Assembly: GCF_003259335.1 (NCBI RefSeq)
Contig: NZ_QLLL01000004.1
Span: 449,689 to 513,688 of the forward strand
From: Chitinophaga skermanii
GTDB taxonomy: Bacteria > Bacteroidota > Bacteroidia > Chitinophagales > Chitinophagaceae
Length of the DNA: 64,000 bases
Direction of reading: 5' to 3'
Below are positions 43,498 to 52,235 of this stretch, piece after piece (position 1 is the stretch's first letter; every line of letters starts with the position of its first letter). The position numbers and the translations under genes were made by a program. The notes beneath the pieces are model-generated. The model saw nothing but the letters and a program-made list of their open reading frames with translations. It did not search any database and was not told the DNA's origin.

Positions 43498-43989
43498 ATG
43501 AAAAGGATATCTACAAAAGTCTTAACAGGCCTATTGTTAAGTGTAATTATTCATGTAATAGGGTGTAAGGATATTTATAAAGCAGGAAACCTTGTTGCTT
43601 TAGAGTACCCGGTAGAAACTCAATTGCGATCTAAAATTATTCGAGAGTATTTGGATACTTTAATATTAAAGAGAGGATATATGGTACCACCAAAATGGGA
43701 GAGTTTCACTAAGTTGGTAGACCTAGATAGTGTTTATAATAAACGGATTTATTTTAGGCAAGAACCAGAAGAAATGTATCTTTTATCATTTGGTGGGGCA
43801 TTCGTATTAACAGATGTATTTAATCCAAACATTAGGAAATATGGTTACGTATCTGATCCTAAGCTCATGCCTGCTGAAGAAGAGCAACGTGTAATGGAAA
43901 GATTACAACATGAGATATTGGATACTATAGTGGCAATGGCAAAACGAAATAATGTGCCGGACTCTGTTCTTTATAAAGAACCAATTTAA
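43498..43989 (+). CDS. Lipoprotein, candidate immunity protein
   Basis: This 163-aa lipoprotein has the signal VLTGLLLSVIIHVIGC and a mature part of mixed alpha/beta character (RSKIIREYLDTLILKRGY, VYNKRIYFRQEPEEMYLLSF, EEEQRVMERLQHEILDTIVAM). It starts three bases after a toxin-tip fragment, behind AAAGGAGG, and is followed by an 18-bp-stem terminator. A lipid-anchored immunity protein would fit a toxin acting in the periplasm or envelope. No family is recognised. Confidence 0.5.
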   Translation: MKRISTKVLTGLLLSVIIHVIGCKDIYKAGNLVALEYPVETQLRSKIIREYLDTLILKRGYMVPPKWESFTKLVDLDSVYNKRIYFRQEPEEMYLLSFGGAFVLTDVFNPNIRKYGYVSDPKLMPAEEEQRVMERLQHEILDTIVAMAKRNNVPDSVLYKEPI

Positions 43990-44008
43990 AATAAGCTATT
44001 CAATAAAT

Positions 44009-44054
44009 ATTAAACAATACAACCCAGGCAAAGCACTGGGTTGTATTGTTTAAT
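44009..44054. terminator. Very strong terminator closing the toxin/immunity island
   Basis: A perfect 18-bp stem TTAAACAATACAACCCAG (44010-44027) / CTGGGTTGTATTGTTTAA (44036-44053) with an 8-base loop. It lies 21 bases after the lipoprotein stop. Confidence 0.85.
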
Positions 44055-44367
44055 AAGATTTACATAAATTATAATTGACTAACTACAAAGGTAGATAAGT
44101 AGTAGTTAGTATAAAAGACTGTTTGAATTTACAAGAATATACCTAGTAGGTACATAACTAGCATCATTGGACTTTCTTATTAATTAATATAAATCCCACC
44201 CTCAGGGTGTTCAGGATAGTAACAATCAGCTATTAGAATGGCGTAAATAAATTAAGGTAGGTTAAACGGAAACGCTTTCATGTAGGCTTTATAGCTGCTT
44301 AATAGGATTCCTAATCAGCCTACATTTCCACATGCTTGATCTATTCACGGTGGCAAATATAGTAAAA
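44055..44367. other. Gene-free interval before the TetR gene
   Basis: AT-rich, with no reading frame of note, RNA gene or repeat. The operator and promoter of the TetR gene follow at 44368-44410. Confidence 0.4.
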
Positions 44368-44410
44368 GTCACCAAATAGTGACCACAAGACAAATAAAAT
44401 ATTAATTTTG
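44368..44410 (+). promoter_or_regulatory. TetR gene operator and -7 box
   Basis: GTCAC (44368-44372), six bases, GTGAC (44379-44383) form a palindrome of the size bound by TetR-type dimers. TAATTTTG (44403-44410) is a Bacteroidota -7 box. The palindrome sits about where the -33 contact would be, consistent with autorepression. Confidence 0.6.
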
Positions 44411-44430
44411 TGCCTACATCGCATTTACGT

Positions 44431-45063
44431 ATGGAAAACAAAACGGCTAAAACACGGGAACGAAATAAGGATAAAAGCAAACAGGAATTCTTAGATGCTG
44501 TAGGCAAAATCCTAACTACAAAAGGTTACACCTCCCTCAAAGTGAACGACATTGCCAATGCCGCGGGCCTCGATAAAAAACTTATTTATAAATATTTTGG
44601 TGGCACCGATCAACTGCTCGACGAATATATTCACGCCCAAAACTTCTGGAATAACGTAGAAGAAGAACCGCTGATCGCTGAAGACACCGATGGCGGTAAA
44701 ACAGCTGCCAAGCAGATATTGTCGAACCAGTTCGATTTTGTAGGCAATAACATCGAGTACCAGAAAATACTCATCTGGCAACTGGCGGAAGAACGCGCCT
44801 CGCACAGGAAAGTAATCGATGAACAAGAGGAGAAGGGCGAAGTATTATTTACCCATATGGCCGACCGCTATTTTGGCGATAAAGCAGCCGATTTCAGGGC
44901 AATGATGGCACTCTTAGTATCGGGTGTATACTATTTAAACATCTACGCGGAAACAAATGGTAGCGTGTTTTGTGGGATCGATATTAAATCCCCAGGAGGC
45001 CGGGAGAAAATTAAGGAGGCCTTGAATTTCTTTGTAGATAAGGCGTATGAAGATTTGAAGTAA
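44431..45063 (+). CDS. TetR/AcrR-family regulator
   Basis: This 210-aa regulator has an N-terminal TetR helix-turn-helix (FLDAVGKILTTKGYTSLKVNDIANAAGLDKKLIYKYFGGTDQLLDEYI). The helical ligand-binding domain has the Bacteroidota-type pattern (LSNQFDFVGNNIEYQKILIWQLAEE, RAMMALLVSGVYYLNIYAE). A GTG start 21 bases upstream would overlap the -7 box and was rejected. A palindrome at 44368-44383 is the likely self-operator. No target gene is adjacent on the same strand. Confidence 0.9.
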   Translation: MENKTAKTRERNKDKSKQEFLDAVGKILTTKGYTSLKVNDIANAAGLDKKLIYKYFGGTDQLLDEYIHAQNFWNNVEEEPLIAEDTDGGKTAAKQILSNQFDFVGNNIEYQKILIWQLAEERASHRKVIDEQEEKGEVLFTHMADRYFGDKAADFRAMMALLVSGVYYLNIYAETNGSVFCGIDIKSPGGREKIKEALNFFVDKAYEDLK

Positions 45064-45075
45064 GCCCCGAAATCA

Positions 45076-45105
45076 TAAAAAAACCTTACAATATTTTGTA
45101 AGGTT
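45076..45105 (-). terminator. Terminator of the SHOCT protein gene
   Basis: AACCTTACAA (45082-45091) pairs with TTGTAAGGTT (45096-45105) around TATT. On the minus strand it is followed by TTTTTT. Confidence 0.8.
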
Positions 45106-45114
45106 ATTCATGCA

Positions 45115-45702
45115 TTACATGTTCAATAACTTTTTCTTCTGCGTATCATATTCTTCTTGCGTTATAGCGCCACTATCTAATAAATCCTTTAACTTTTTTA
45201 ATTCATCTGCTACGGATATTTCAGCTGTGGAAGTCGGTTTCTTTGGCGCAAACTGGCTAGGTGGAATCAATTCCCCTCCATCTACCGCGTTATCAATTTC
45301 AATCCAATAATTGACCAATTCACCTACACCAATTTTTGCAACAACCGTATAGCCCAATTTCTTAGTACCATAAGCAATCAACGATTTTATTTTCACCGTT
45401 TTTCCTGCTAAGGATGTGGAACCATGCCGTTTTTCGGAATAATTATCACCAGAGGTTTGTGTACCCCAACCAACAGGACTTTGATAGATAAATGCAAATG
45501 TTTTATTCGGATTAGTGCCTCTACCTATTTTAATTTCATCGCCTGGCTTAACTGTCCATCCATGTGGTGTAGTGTAAGCAGCATCTATCATATTCTGGGC
45601 CTTCGTGGCATTGGTGCCGGGCGGAATAACTGTTGGCGCATCTTGTGCTTGCGCTTGAAAGATTACACAGAGGAAGCATAACGAAATCAAGGTTTTTTTC
45701 AT
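45115..45702 (-). CDS. Secreted protein with C-terminal SHOCT domain
   Basis: This 195-aa protein has a signal peptide (TLISLCFLCVIFQAQAQ). The middle holds a beta-rich part (WTVKPGDEIKIGRGTNPNKTF, KTVKIKSLIAYGTKKLGYT). The last 30 residues, ADELKKLKDLLDSGAITQEEYDTQKKKLL, are a SHOCT motif, a short helical pair often found at protein ends and thought to mediate oligomer formation. Usually SHOCT proteins are membrane or cytoplasmic; here it is exported. The function is unknown. It follows the Kelch-like gene on the same strand with a hairpin between. Confidence 0.75.
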   Translation of the reverse strand: MKKTLISLCFLCVIFQAQAQDAPTVIPPGTNATKAQNMIDAAYTTPHGWTVKPGDEIKIGRGTNPNKTFAFIYQSPVGWGTQTSGDNYSEKRHGSTSLAGKTVKIKSLIAYGTKKLGYTVVAKIGVGELVNYWIEIDNAVDGGELIPPSQFAPKKPTSTAEISVADELKKLKDLLDSGAITQEEYDTQKKKLLNM

Positions 45703-45744
45703 ATTGGGTTATTTATCATGAAGGAATATGGTTACATGTTCAAT

Positions 45745-45784
45745 AGCAATCCCCACTTCGCCCAAAGGCAAAGCGGGGTGCTGT
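45745..45784 (-). terminator. Hairpin after the Kelch-like gene
   Basis: CCCCaCTTcGCC (45751-45762) pairs with GGCaAAGcGGGG (45767-45778), with two symmetric mismatches, and lies just after the stop of the minus-strand gene. U-run support is weak. Confidence 0.4.
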
Positions 45785-45798
45785 ATGTCCCATTCTAG

Positions 45799-47277
45799 TT
45801 ATTTCTCTTTCTCATATTGTGATTTCACTTTCTCATCGGCTGCTTTCACTTTTGTGCCGCCTTCTTCATCACTCACCGAAATCATATTTACCTCGCTCAA
45901 ATTCACAGAACGTTTTAAACGTACAGCGTATATATCGCTATTGGTTACCGATGGATGCATGATGTTGGTGTTAGGAATTTCTGCTTTAATACCACCTATC
46001 ATGTAGCCAATGATGGTGCCGTTTGGATCGTTGGGAATACGACTGTAATCTAATATACCACGACTATCGCCCCTGTATATATACTGGTCTAATGGAATAA
46101 ACTTCGCTTCCGCCCCCAAGAAGGTGGGCATACAATTTTGCGGGAAGGTGACCAATTCGAACATGCGGCCATTACGGGCTTTAAGAATGGTAGTAATATT
46201 CCGTACAAAAGGTACTTGGAAGTCGATTTGGAGCGTATCGTTGGGATTATCGTAATTCTTGTAGGCGTACAAGCTAATGCCACCAATAAGGTTCACCGAC
46301 ATAGCTCCCGAATTAGGATCGTATATCGACACGCGGGCGCAATCGTACTGATTGGTTTTCTGTTTGAACGACTGGTTGATGGATGCTTTCACCGAACCGT
46401 TAGTAGCCTGTGTAATGTATACAGGATTCAAGAACGGCAAGTTAGTAACCGGCGTAAACACACCCCCGAATACACCAATAGCCGGTGTGCCATTATCAAT
46501 AATAGGCTGCACACATAAATCGCGGCGGTGGAATTGATCGCCACCATTGATTGAGCGTACCACGCTTGCTGTTGGATTGGTACCTACACCGCCATTACTA
46601 AGGTTTAATTGCACGATGGAATTCGTATACTTTTGTCCCGCGGCATTTAATTGGTAAGGGCCTGTATAACGTTGCCCCATTACGAGAAAATAACTACTAC
46701 CAATATTCGTTAACTCGCCACCTGTTACCATAAAGTTGGAGCTGCTGGCTTGGCCCATGTAACGTTGTAGGTTTAATGTATCGTAACGCTTAATCGCAGC
46801 AATCATTTCTTGCAAGTAAATCACCACTAGCGACGAGTACGTAACATAACTACCGGAACTATTCTGCCCGTAACCACCACACAAATACAATGCATTACCC
46901 GACTGGCAAGCCTGCATGTTGGTACTGCTTAACTGGTCCATATACGCCGAAGGCAAAGTGGCCGTATACTTGCGCATGGTGCTCATGTCTAGCACGTAAA
47001 ACTGCTTGTTGTTATACTTCACAGGAAATTGGAAGCCCGGGTTTTCAGGGTCGGTACCATGAAACCCGTTCGTTCTTCCACCTACCAACAATAAATCGTT
47101 GCCTATTTTACCAACACAAAACGATTGTAAAGGAATACCCGGTTGGGTACTCGTTTTCTCCACGCTTAATAAATACAAAGGCAAGCCATCCAATGGTGAA
47201 CCGGGCTGTTGCGCATGCACGAAGAAGGGTGAAAAGCAAAGGATCGTAGTAATAAAATGTAAGATTTTATTTTTCAT
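45799..47277 (-). CDS. Secreted Kelch-like beta-propeller protein
   Basis: This 492-aa protein has a signal peptide (ILHFITTILCFSPFFVHAQ). At least six Kelch-like blades can be seen from strand motifs with paired Gly: NDLLLVGGRTNG, NALYLCGGYGQNSS, SNFMVTGGELTNIG, AIGVFGGVFTPV, MSVNLIGGISLYAY and IIGYMIGGIKAEI. The C-terminus is a charged helical tail (KAADEKVKSQYEKEK). Such propellers bind ligands or partner proteins; no catalytic site is evident. It is 36 bases downstream of the VioB-N-like gene on the same strand and likely cotranscribed. Confidence 0.65.
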   Translation of the reverse strand: MKNKILHFITTILCFSPFFVHAQQPGSPLDGLPLYLLSVEKTSTQPGIPLQSFCVGKIGNDLLLVGGRTNGFHGTDPENPGFQFPVKYNNKQFYVLDMSTMRKYTATLPSAYMDQLSSTNMQACQSGNALYLCGGYGQNSSGSYVTYSSLVVIYLQEMIAAIKRYDTLNLQRYMGQASSSNFMVTGGELTNIGSSYFLVMGQRYTGPYQLNAAGQKYTNSIVQLNLSNGGVGTNPTASVVRSINGGDQFHRRDLCVQPIIDNGTPAIGVFGGVFTPVTNLPFLNPVYITQATNGSVKASINQSFKQKTNQYDCARVSIYDPNSGAMSVNLIGGISLYAYKNYDNPNDTLQIDFQVPFVRNITTILKARNGRMFELVTFPQNCMPTFLGAEAKFIPLDQYIYRGDSRGILDYSRIPNDPNGTIIGYMIGGIKAEIPNTNIMHPSVTNSDIYAVRLKRSVNLSEVNMISVSDEEGGTKVKAADEKVKSQYEKEK

Positions 47278-47313
47278 AAGAAATTAATAAAGAGTTGAGG
47301 AATGAAAAGATGC

Positions 47314-49266
47314 TTATACTTTCGGTGGCACGAGGAATTGCTTACACCATGCTTGAATTAAAGCACGGCGAGTAGCCGATAAATCCCTAGTACGTGGCAT
47401 GTATTGAGAAGAGCCCCAATACTCGGCACTAACACGCGAGTTCACATAAGCCGCTGCACCTTCCCATGCTTGTTGAACAAAAGGCAAATGTTTACTCATA
47501 GCAGGGTACAGCAAATTGTAATTCCTTAGCACGTTATTATATAGGAAATCCCAGCTGATATTACCACTGTTAATCACCGCCGAGAAATCATCTTGGGGCA
47601 ACACGCGCATGTTAATGTAAAAAGCAGCGGTTAAATTAATCTCCCAATAAGCAGGAACAGGATCAGTAGAATTAACCATGAACAACATTAACTTAGAACC
47701 AGGTGTAGCAATATTGAATACCACTTGGTAGCCATCACTAATGTTGAGCGTTTTATAGTTGCCTGTTTGCTGGTTAAAGTTTGGCGTAGAAGAATACTCT
47801 ACTTGTTTCACCTGTAACAAACCTGTAAATGGAGAACCATGTGAGTATACACGCAATTTACATGGCTCTAATTGCTGCCCGCTACTCCGGTAATTAGTGC
47901 TGGTTGCATTCTGTTCCGCATAAACAATCGCTTGATCGGAACCTATCATATACTGGGTTTCTGTAGCCAGCACCGTTAAGGCCCCATTTATACGGGTATA
48001 TACGGCTAAGGCCCCAGCTTCTATGAGTGAATAGAACATGGTGAAATCCTTATAACTAATATCAATCATGCCGCCGCTGTTGATATAGCTATTGGTATCA
48101 AGCGGAATTTCGCCTATGTCTTGATAATTGTTACCTCCTCTCGGAAAACCTACATATACCGGCCCAAATACCCAGTTGGGCGTTGAGTTATTGTTTTTGT
48201 TATAGTTCTGCGGGAATGAATTAGAGATATCGAGCGAGATAATTTTAGCGCTTGTATCGAGGTTCATGGTAATAGGTGCGATCATAAGCTTTGTGCCTGG
48301 AATGGCATTCGTAGCAGGCATCAATCGCCCCATCGTTAAAGAAGCCAGCTCGCCTTTTTGCCAAATGCCAATGGACCCGGAAACTATAGCCACGCCGGGA
48401 TTCAAAGGGTTGCTTGATTTATACATAGCTGCAATCGCATCTGCGAAGGCTTGTGTTGTAGGATAATTGATAGCACTATGTTGTTTAGGAATACAACGGT
48501 ACATAGAATAGCGAACAACAAAGCCTGCCGCATTTTTCAACACAGCACTATTGGCATTTAAACCTAATGCCGATAGAATTGCAGCATATGCCGGGTCACT
48601 AAAATTCGCCACTGGAATACCATGTTGAAAAGTAGCACTAGCCATAGCAGAGGTTGGCTGCGGTACTGCAGGTGGCATCAACTGGGGGTTTCTGCCGAAA
48701 TTGATGTACCGGGTAACAGCCTTGGTGGGTTGCGCGGAGAAATAGGTAGTCCCATTCTTCCGTAAAGCCATTACATCTGCAAAGATTTGGGATGCCGGTA
48801 CGTCTTCAGGATTGGAGTCGCAAATTAAAGCCGTGGTATAGCCACCTTCATCAGAAGTAAACGACAAAGATGCGCCAACCAAGGGATTGGATGTAGTGGT
48901 TTGACCGAATGCCATTGTCACACTTTGTACCGTTACCGTATCGAAGGAAACGGCCATGTCGCCAAAGTAATTCCATTCACCGGGTACTTGGGTAGCGGCA
49001 GAGCCATCGTCGTTTTGGCAGGGTTGGGGTGTTTGCGCCCAGTTCATGAATTGCTGGTCGGTCATACCATACGTAACGGCTTGCACATTCACCGAATCCG
49101 ACAATCGGAAGGGATTACTATTGAAGGGTTGACCGGGTGGTAATTTCTCCCCGGGGTGTTGGGGATTATCTTGTGCCCCGGCAGAGTAATCGTCGTTGTT
49201 GGCGGTGCCAACGTTGATAGTAGCTTCTCCTGTGAAATTGATTCGAGGATAACCAAATAAACTCAT
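47314..49266 (-). CDS. Stand-alone homologue of the VioB N-terminal half
   Basis: This 650-aa protein has no signal peptide. The start SLFGYPRINFTGEATINVGTA, the middle GSIGIWQKGELASLTMGRLMPA and the end WDFLYNNVLRNYNLLYPAMS with YMPRTRDLSATRRALI all match, in order, the N-terminal half of VioB (iminophenyl-pyruvate dimer synthase of violacein synthesis), as recalled from that family. VioB's catalytic ferritin-like C-terminal domain is absent, and no VioA, VioC or similar gene is near. So it is a beta-rich domain on its own, with unknown function. It is first in a run with the Kelch-like protein. Confidence 0.7.
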   Translation of the reverse strand: MSLFGYPRINFTGEATINVGTANNDDYSAGAQDNPQHPGEKLPPGQPFNSNPFRLSDSVNVQAVTYGMTDQQFMNWAQTPQPCQNDDGSAATQVPGEWNYFGDMAVSFDTVTVQSVTMAFGQTTTSNPLVGASLSFTSDEGGYTTALICDSNPEDVPASQIFADVMALRKNGTTYFSAQPTKAVTRYINFGRNPQLMPPAVPQPTSAMASATFQHGIPVANFSDPAYAAILSALGLNANSAVLKNAAGFVVRYSMYRCIPKQHSAINYPTTQAFADAIAAMYKSSNPLNPGVAIVSGSIGIWQKGELASLTMGRLMPATNAIPGTKLMIAPITMNLDTSAKIISLDISNSFPQNYNKNNNSTPNWVFGPVYVGFPRGGNNYQDIGEIPLDTNSYINSGGMIDISYKDFTMFYSLIEAGALAVYTRINGALTVLATETQYMIGSDQAIVYAEQNATSTNYRSSGQQLEPCKLRVYSHGSPFTGLLQVKQVEYSSTPNFNQQTGNYKTLNISDGYQVVFNIATPGSKLMLFMVNSTDPVPAYWEINLTAAFYINMRVLPQDDFSAVINSGNISWDFLYNNVLRNYNLLYPAMSKHLPFVQQAWEGAAAYVNSRVSAEYWGSSQYMPRTRDLSATRRALIQAWCKQFLVPPKV

Positions 49267-49923
49267 ACAAATTTGATTAAAGTTGATAATTGAGGATACT
49301 AAAGGGAAGCCTACATCTATAAGCTACCCGGTCTCTACAATGCAGAGATAAAAATGTAACTGGGTGATGTTTATAGCTTACGTAATTACTGCGCCCATCT
49401 CAAGACGTGGTGATGTTGGGGTATTGAGATGGAATGGAAAACAAACGTTGTTAACGAACAGCACCAAATGTAAATAAATATTAGATTGAACGAGTGATGA
49501 ATGGGGTAACATGTAATTGTTTTTCAATTGCTTATCCAAGTCTGTTCACGCATAATATATGTACGTAATGGAAGATAATAAGGAAGCATACTAACCTAAC
49601 CGCGGGAGTAAAGAAGTTATGGCTCATTAAGTAAAATACCTTCTATTGGGTAGTAAGTAACAGGGTGTAAGAGAAGAGTCGATAACAGCACAAATAGAAG
49701 ACAAGTGAATGCCGGGGATAAATCGATGATAATACGCTTCTATTAGCATAAAGGCACATGAATTTACAGGGAAACCACATGGAATCTACTTAGAAACTAC
49801 ATGGAAGCTAGCTACTCGTTATGATGTCGTATAAGGCAAGTTATAGGAAAACAGTAAGTATACTACATTCCTAAGACGCAATACGCCCTAATAAGGCTAA
49901 GGGCGTATTACTTTATGGAATTA
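49267..49923. other. Gene-free interval with the third 11-bp array
   Basis: No reading frame of note. It holds the promoter region of the VioB-N-like gene (unrecognised), the array at 49756-49820, and a stretch after the array (CAAGTTATAGG..AA..GTAAGTATACTA) resembling that near 706-745. Confidence 0.5.
49756..49820. repeat. Array of six 11-bp units (array 3)
   Basis: ACATGGAATCT-type units start at 49756, 49766, 49777, 49788, 49799 and 49810 (one 10-bp step, the rest 11). They are the same family as the second halves of arrays 1 and 2. Confidence 0.8.
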
Positions 49924-50979
49924 CTATTTTGGTTCCGGTGTATATATGAGCAGCATTTGGATTGAATCGACCCCTAGGGTACCACTAAATGTGAAATTGC
50001 GGCTGCTCTCTATGGGTATTAAGCTTCCTTGTAAAGGAGCGGGTAATGGTGAAGGGTAACGCCACTTCGTTTTAATATCATGTGATTTTGGGTTGAATTG
50101 GAAATTGCCTATAAACCGCCTGTCGTAATGATTGAATTCCATAACAAAGTCGTCGCCCATATCCATATAAATGGTAGTAAGTACACTATCGTAGGGCGAG
50201 TTGGCTTGTTGGGGTATGCCATTTACTCTTAATGCTGTTACTTGGTACTTACTCCACATATTGGGATGCTTCCCCGGGAATTGGTAATTCATCAGCAAAA
50301 ATAGGGGTATTACAACCACTATACTACTAGCAACCCAGTGTACAGGTTTGCCAATAGGTAAGGTAAACAAAGTGGGTGCGGTTACAAAGAAGAAGGTTCT
50401 TAATTGTGGGAAGTATTGTGAGAGCAGGTAAATTACGCAAGTCATTAATAATGCAGCTTGCAGCAATACCCAAATATGCAAATGGTAAAAGTAATCGATG
50501 AAGATAATATTAAGCAAAATGGGTATCAACATAATCAACCCCAACAACCGCGTTCTTTTTAGAAGTAACATCAATGCACAAGTGATCTGCGCTATACCAA
50601 TTGTTACCGTAAACGGGTACGATCGCCTAAAGTAGGCCCATGTAAGTGTTTCTCCATCCAGCTTGTTGAAAGGGTGATCTAAAAAGCCCAGGGGTACTAC
50701 CATTTGTAACCCGGCTATTTTTTGGCAACCGAAAGAATATATATCATACGCTACAATAAAAACCAGTAGGGTTTGCAATAAGGATAAAGTACTTGCTTTA
50801 CGGATGTTAATCAGCGTATACACGAGTGGAACAAACATGAATACAAGGCAAATGCCCCAATTTACAGGCGCCGGGGAAATTGTAATATACCGCGCCAATA
50901 CCCGGTAGCAAGCAAACGCGCCCATAACCCCGGTAAGCGTTGCTGCCAATAAAATTTTTCCTTTCATAAGTGATGTCAT
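49924..50979 (-). CDS. DoxX-like multi-helix membrane protein
   Basis: This 351-aa protein has about eight membrane helices followed by a soluble C-terminal beta domain of about 110 residues (MWSKYQVTALRVNGIPQQ ... YMDMGDDFVMEFNHYDRR ... NFTFSGTLGVDSIQMLLIY). The core helices (VPLGFLDHPFNKLDGETLTWAYFRRSYPFTVTIGIAQITCALMLL) recall DoxX-like proteins. The function is unknown. It lies 39 bases downstream of a membrane-bound AraC regulator on the same strand, its probable controller. Confidence 0.55.
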   Translation of the reverse strand: MTSLMKGKILLAATLTGVMGAFACYRVLARYITISPAPVNWGICLVFMFVPLVYTLINIRKASTLSLLQTLLVFIVAYDIYSFGCQKIAGLQMVVPLGFLDHPFNKLDGETLTWAYFRRSYPFTVTIGIAQITCALMLLLKRTRLLGLIMLIPILLNIIFIDYFYHLHIWVLLQAALLMTCVIYLLSQYFPQLRTFFFVTAPTLFTLPIGKPVHWVASSIVVVIPLFLLMNYQFPGKHPNMWSKYQVTALRVNGIPQQANSPYDSVLTTIYMDMGDDFVMEFNHYDRRFIGNFQFNPKSHDIKTKWRYPSPLPAPLQGSLIPIESSRNFTFSGTLGVDSIQMLLIYTPEPK

Positions 50980-51018
50980 AACATTGATTTTTCACAATAC
51001 TATGCAGGGTAGAAGGTT

Positions 51019-52098
51019 TTACTGTTCACTTGGAGCCATGTGTACAACAAGTTGTCGATACGCTGTGGGCGTACTACCTGTTGCTTTTTTAAAGGTATTA
51101 TTAAAGGCCGTTTTAGAATTGAAACCTGCTTCGAAACCGATTGATAAAATATTGATATGCTGATGATCGGCCGATCGTAATAATCGTTTCGCTTCTTCTA
51201 CGCGGTAATGATTGATGAATTGGTAGAAGTTTTGTCCTACAACTTGGTTCAGTAAATAGGATAATTCATGTACCGTGATATCCATCTTTTGTGCGAGTTC
51301 TAACGCGGTAATGGATGGTATTGTGAAGAGCTTGTCAACTATCATGCATTGTAATAGTTTTTCTTTCAATGGCAATTCATCTACGGTTTGGATGCGTGGG
51401 GTAGGTGCTTGAACTGTTGGTTGTATATTATGGACAAGTGCGAATGGTACATCTTTGTAAATAGGTGCTTGTTGTAATGCAAAATACCCCGTTGTGTAAG
51501 TAGCTAGTAAATACACGAGGTATACGGAAGGGTGGTGAAGGATCGGAAAGAAGGATGTAGTGATTTGCGTGATCATCATGATGCCAATGCCCCACAATAC
51601 ATGTTGTAACCACTTTAAGCTATGTTTAGCGGTATTGGAGGAAAAGGATGGTATTTGTTTTTGATGCTGTTGTAATTGAATCATCCCCGCAACCCAATAC
51701 GCCACCATTTGCAACTTAATAGCCAACCAAACAAATAGTCCTGCGCCCCGGGGTAAATAATCACTTCCTCCCATCAATACAAATAAAAACAACAAAGCTG
51801 GCACAAAATGGAATAGCATGCGCCAACCAGGTTGATAGCGTATTTGTACGAAGTGTTGAATAGAAAAATACAAAGCAGGTGCCATTACAAACCGTGTAGC
51901 CTCACTCCATGGAATCAGCCATGTAAAAGATTTTACCGATGGATTGTTTTCAAGTATACAGCCCAACATCGCACATCCTACCAATAAAAAGAAAATGGCC
52001 AGCCAACGGTTGGCGAGCACATTCGTTCCCTTCACCCGCACGTAAAGCATACACGCTAACAAGAAAATAGCACCACAACAAAACTCAAATAGTAACAA
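51019..52098 (-). CDS. Membrane-anchored AraC-family regulator
   Basis: This 359-aa protein has six or seven membrane helices in the first 200 residues (FCCGAIFLLACMLYV, WLAIFFLLVGCAMLGCIL, FHFVPALLFLFVLMG and others). The cytoplasmic C-terminal AraC domain reads SITALELAQKMDITVHELSYLLNQVVGQNFYQFINHYRVEEAKRLL and INILSIGFEAGFNSKTAFNNTFKKATGSTPTAYRQ. The frame opens only with TTG (TTGTTACTATTTG), since an in-frame TAA lies three codons upstream; the next ATG would cut the first helix. The anchor suggests it senses a membrane or periplasmic signal. Its target is probably the DoxX-like gene that follows. Confidence 0.85.
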   Translation of the reverse strand: MLLFEFCCGAIFLLACMLYVRVKGTNVLANRWLAIFFLLVGCAMLGCILENNPSVKSFTWLIPWSEATRFVMAPALYFSIQHFVQIRYQPGWRMLFHFVPALLFLFVLMGGSDYLPRGAGLFVWLAIKLQMVAYWVAGMIQLQQHQKQIPSFSSNTAKHSLKWLQHVLWGIGIMMITQITTSFFPILHHPSVYLVYLLATYTTGYFALQQAPIYKDVPFALVHNIQPTVQAPTPRIQTVDELPLKEKLLQCMIVDKLFTIPSITALELAQKMDITVHELSYLLNQVVGQNFYQFINHYRVEEAKRLLRSADHQHINILSIGFEAGFNSKTAFNNTFKKATGSTPTAYRQLVVHMAPSEQ

Positions 52099-52235
52099 TG
52101 TTTTTTATACTACAAGATGCAAGATGCCAAAGATTCCATACTACATTATTTTATTTAGATGTAAGAAAATAGCTATGCATTCTTTCAAAACTTTTATATC
52201 TTCGCCGCCGAATTAATTAACCTATACTAAACTAT

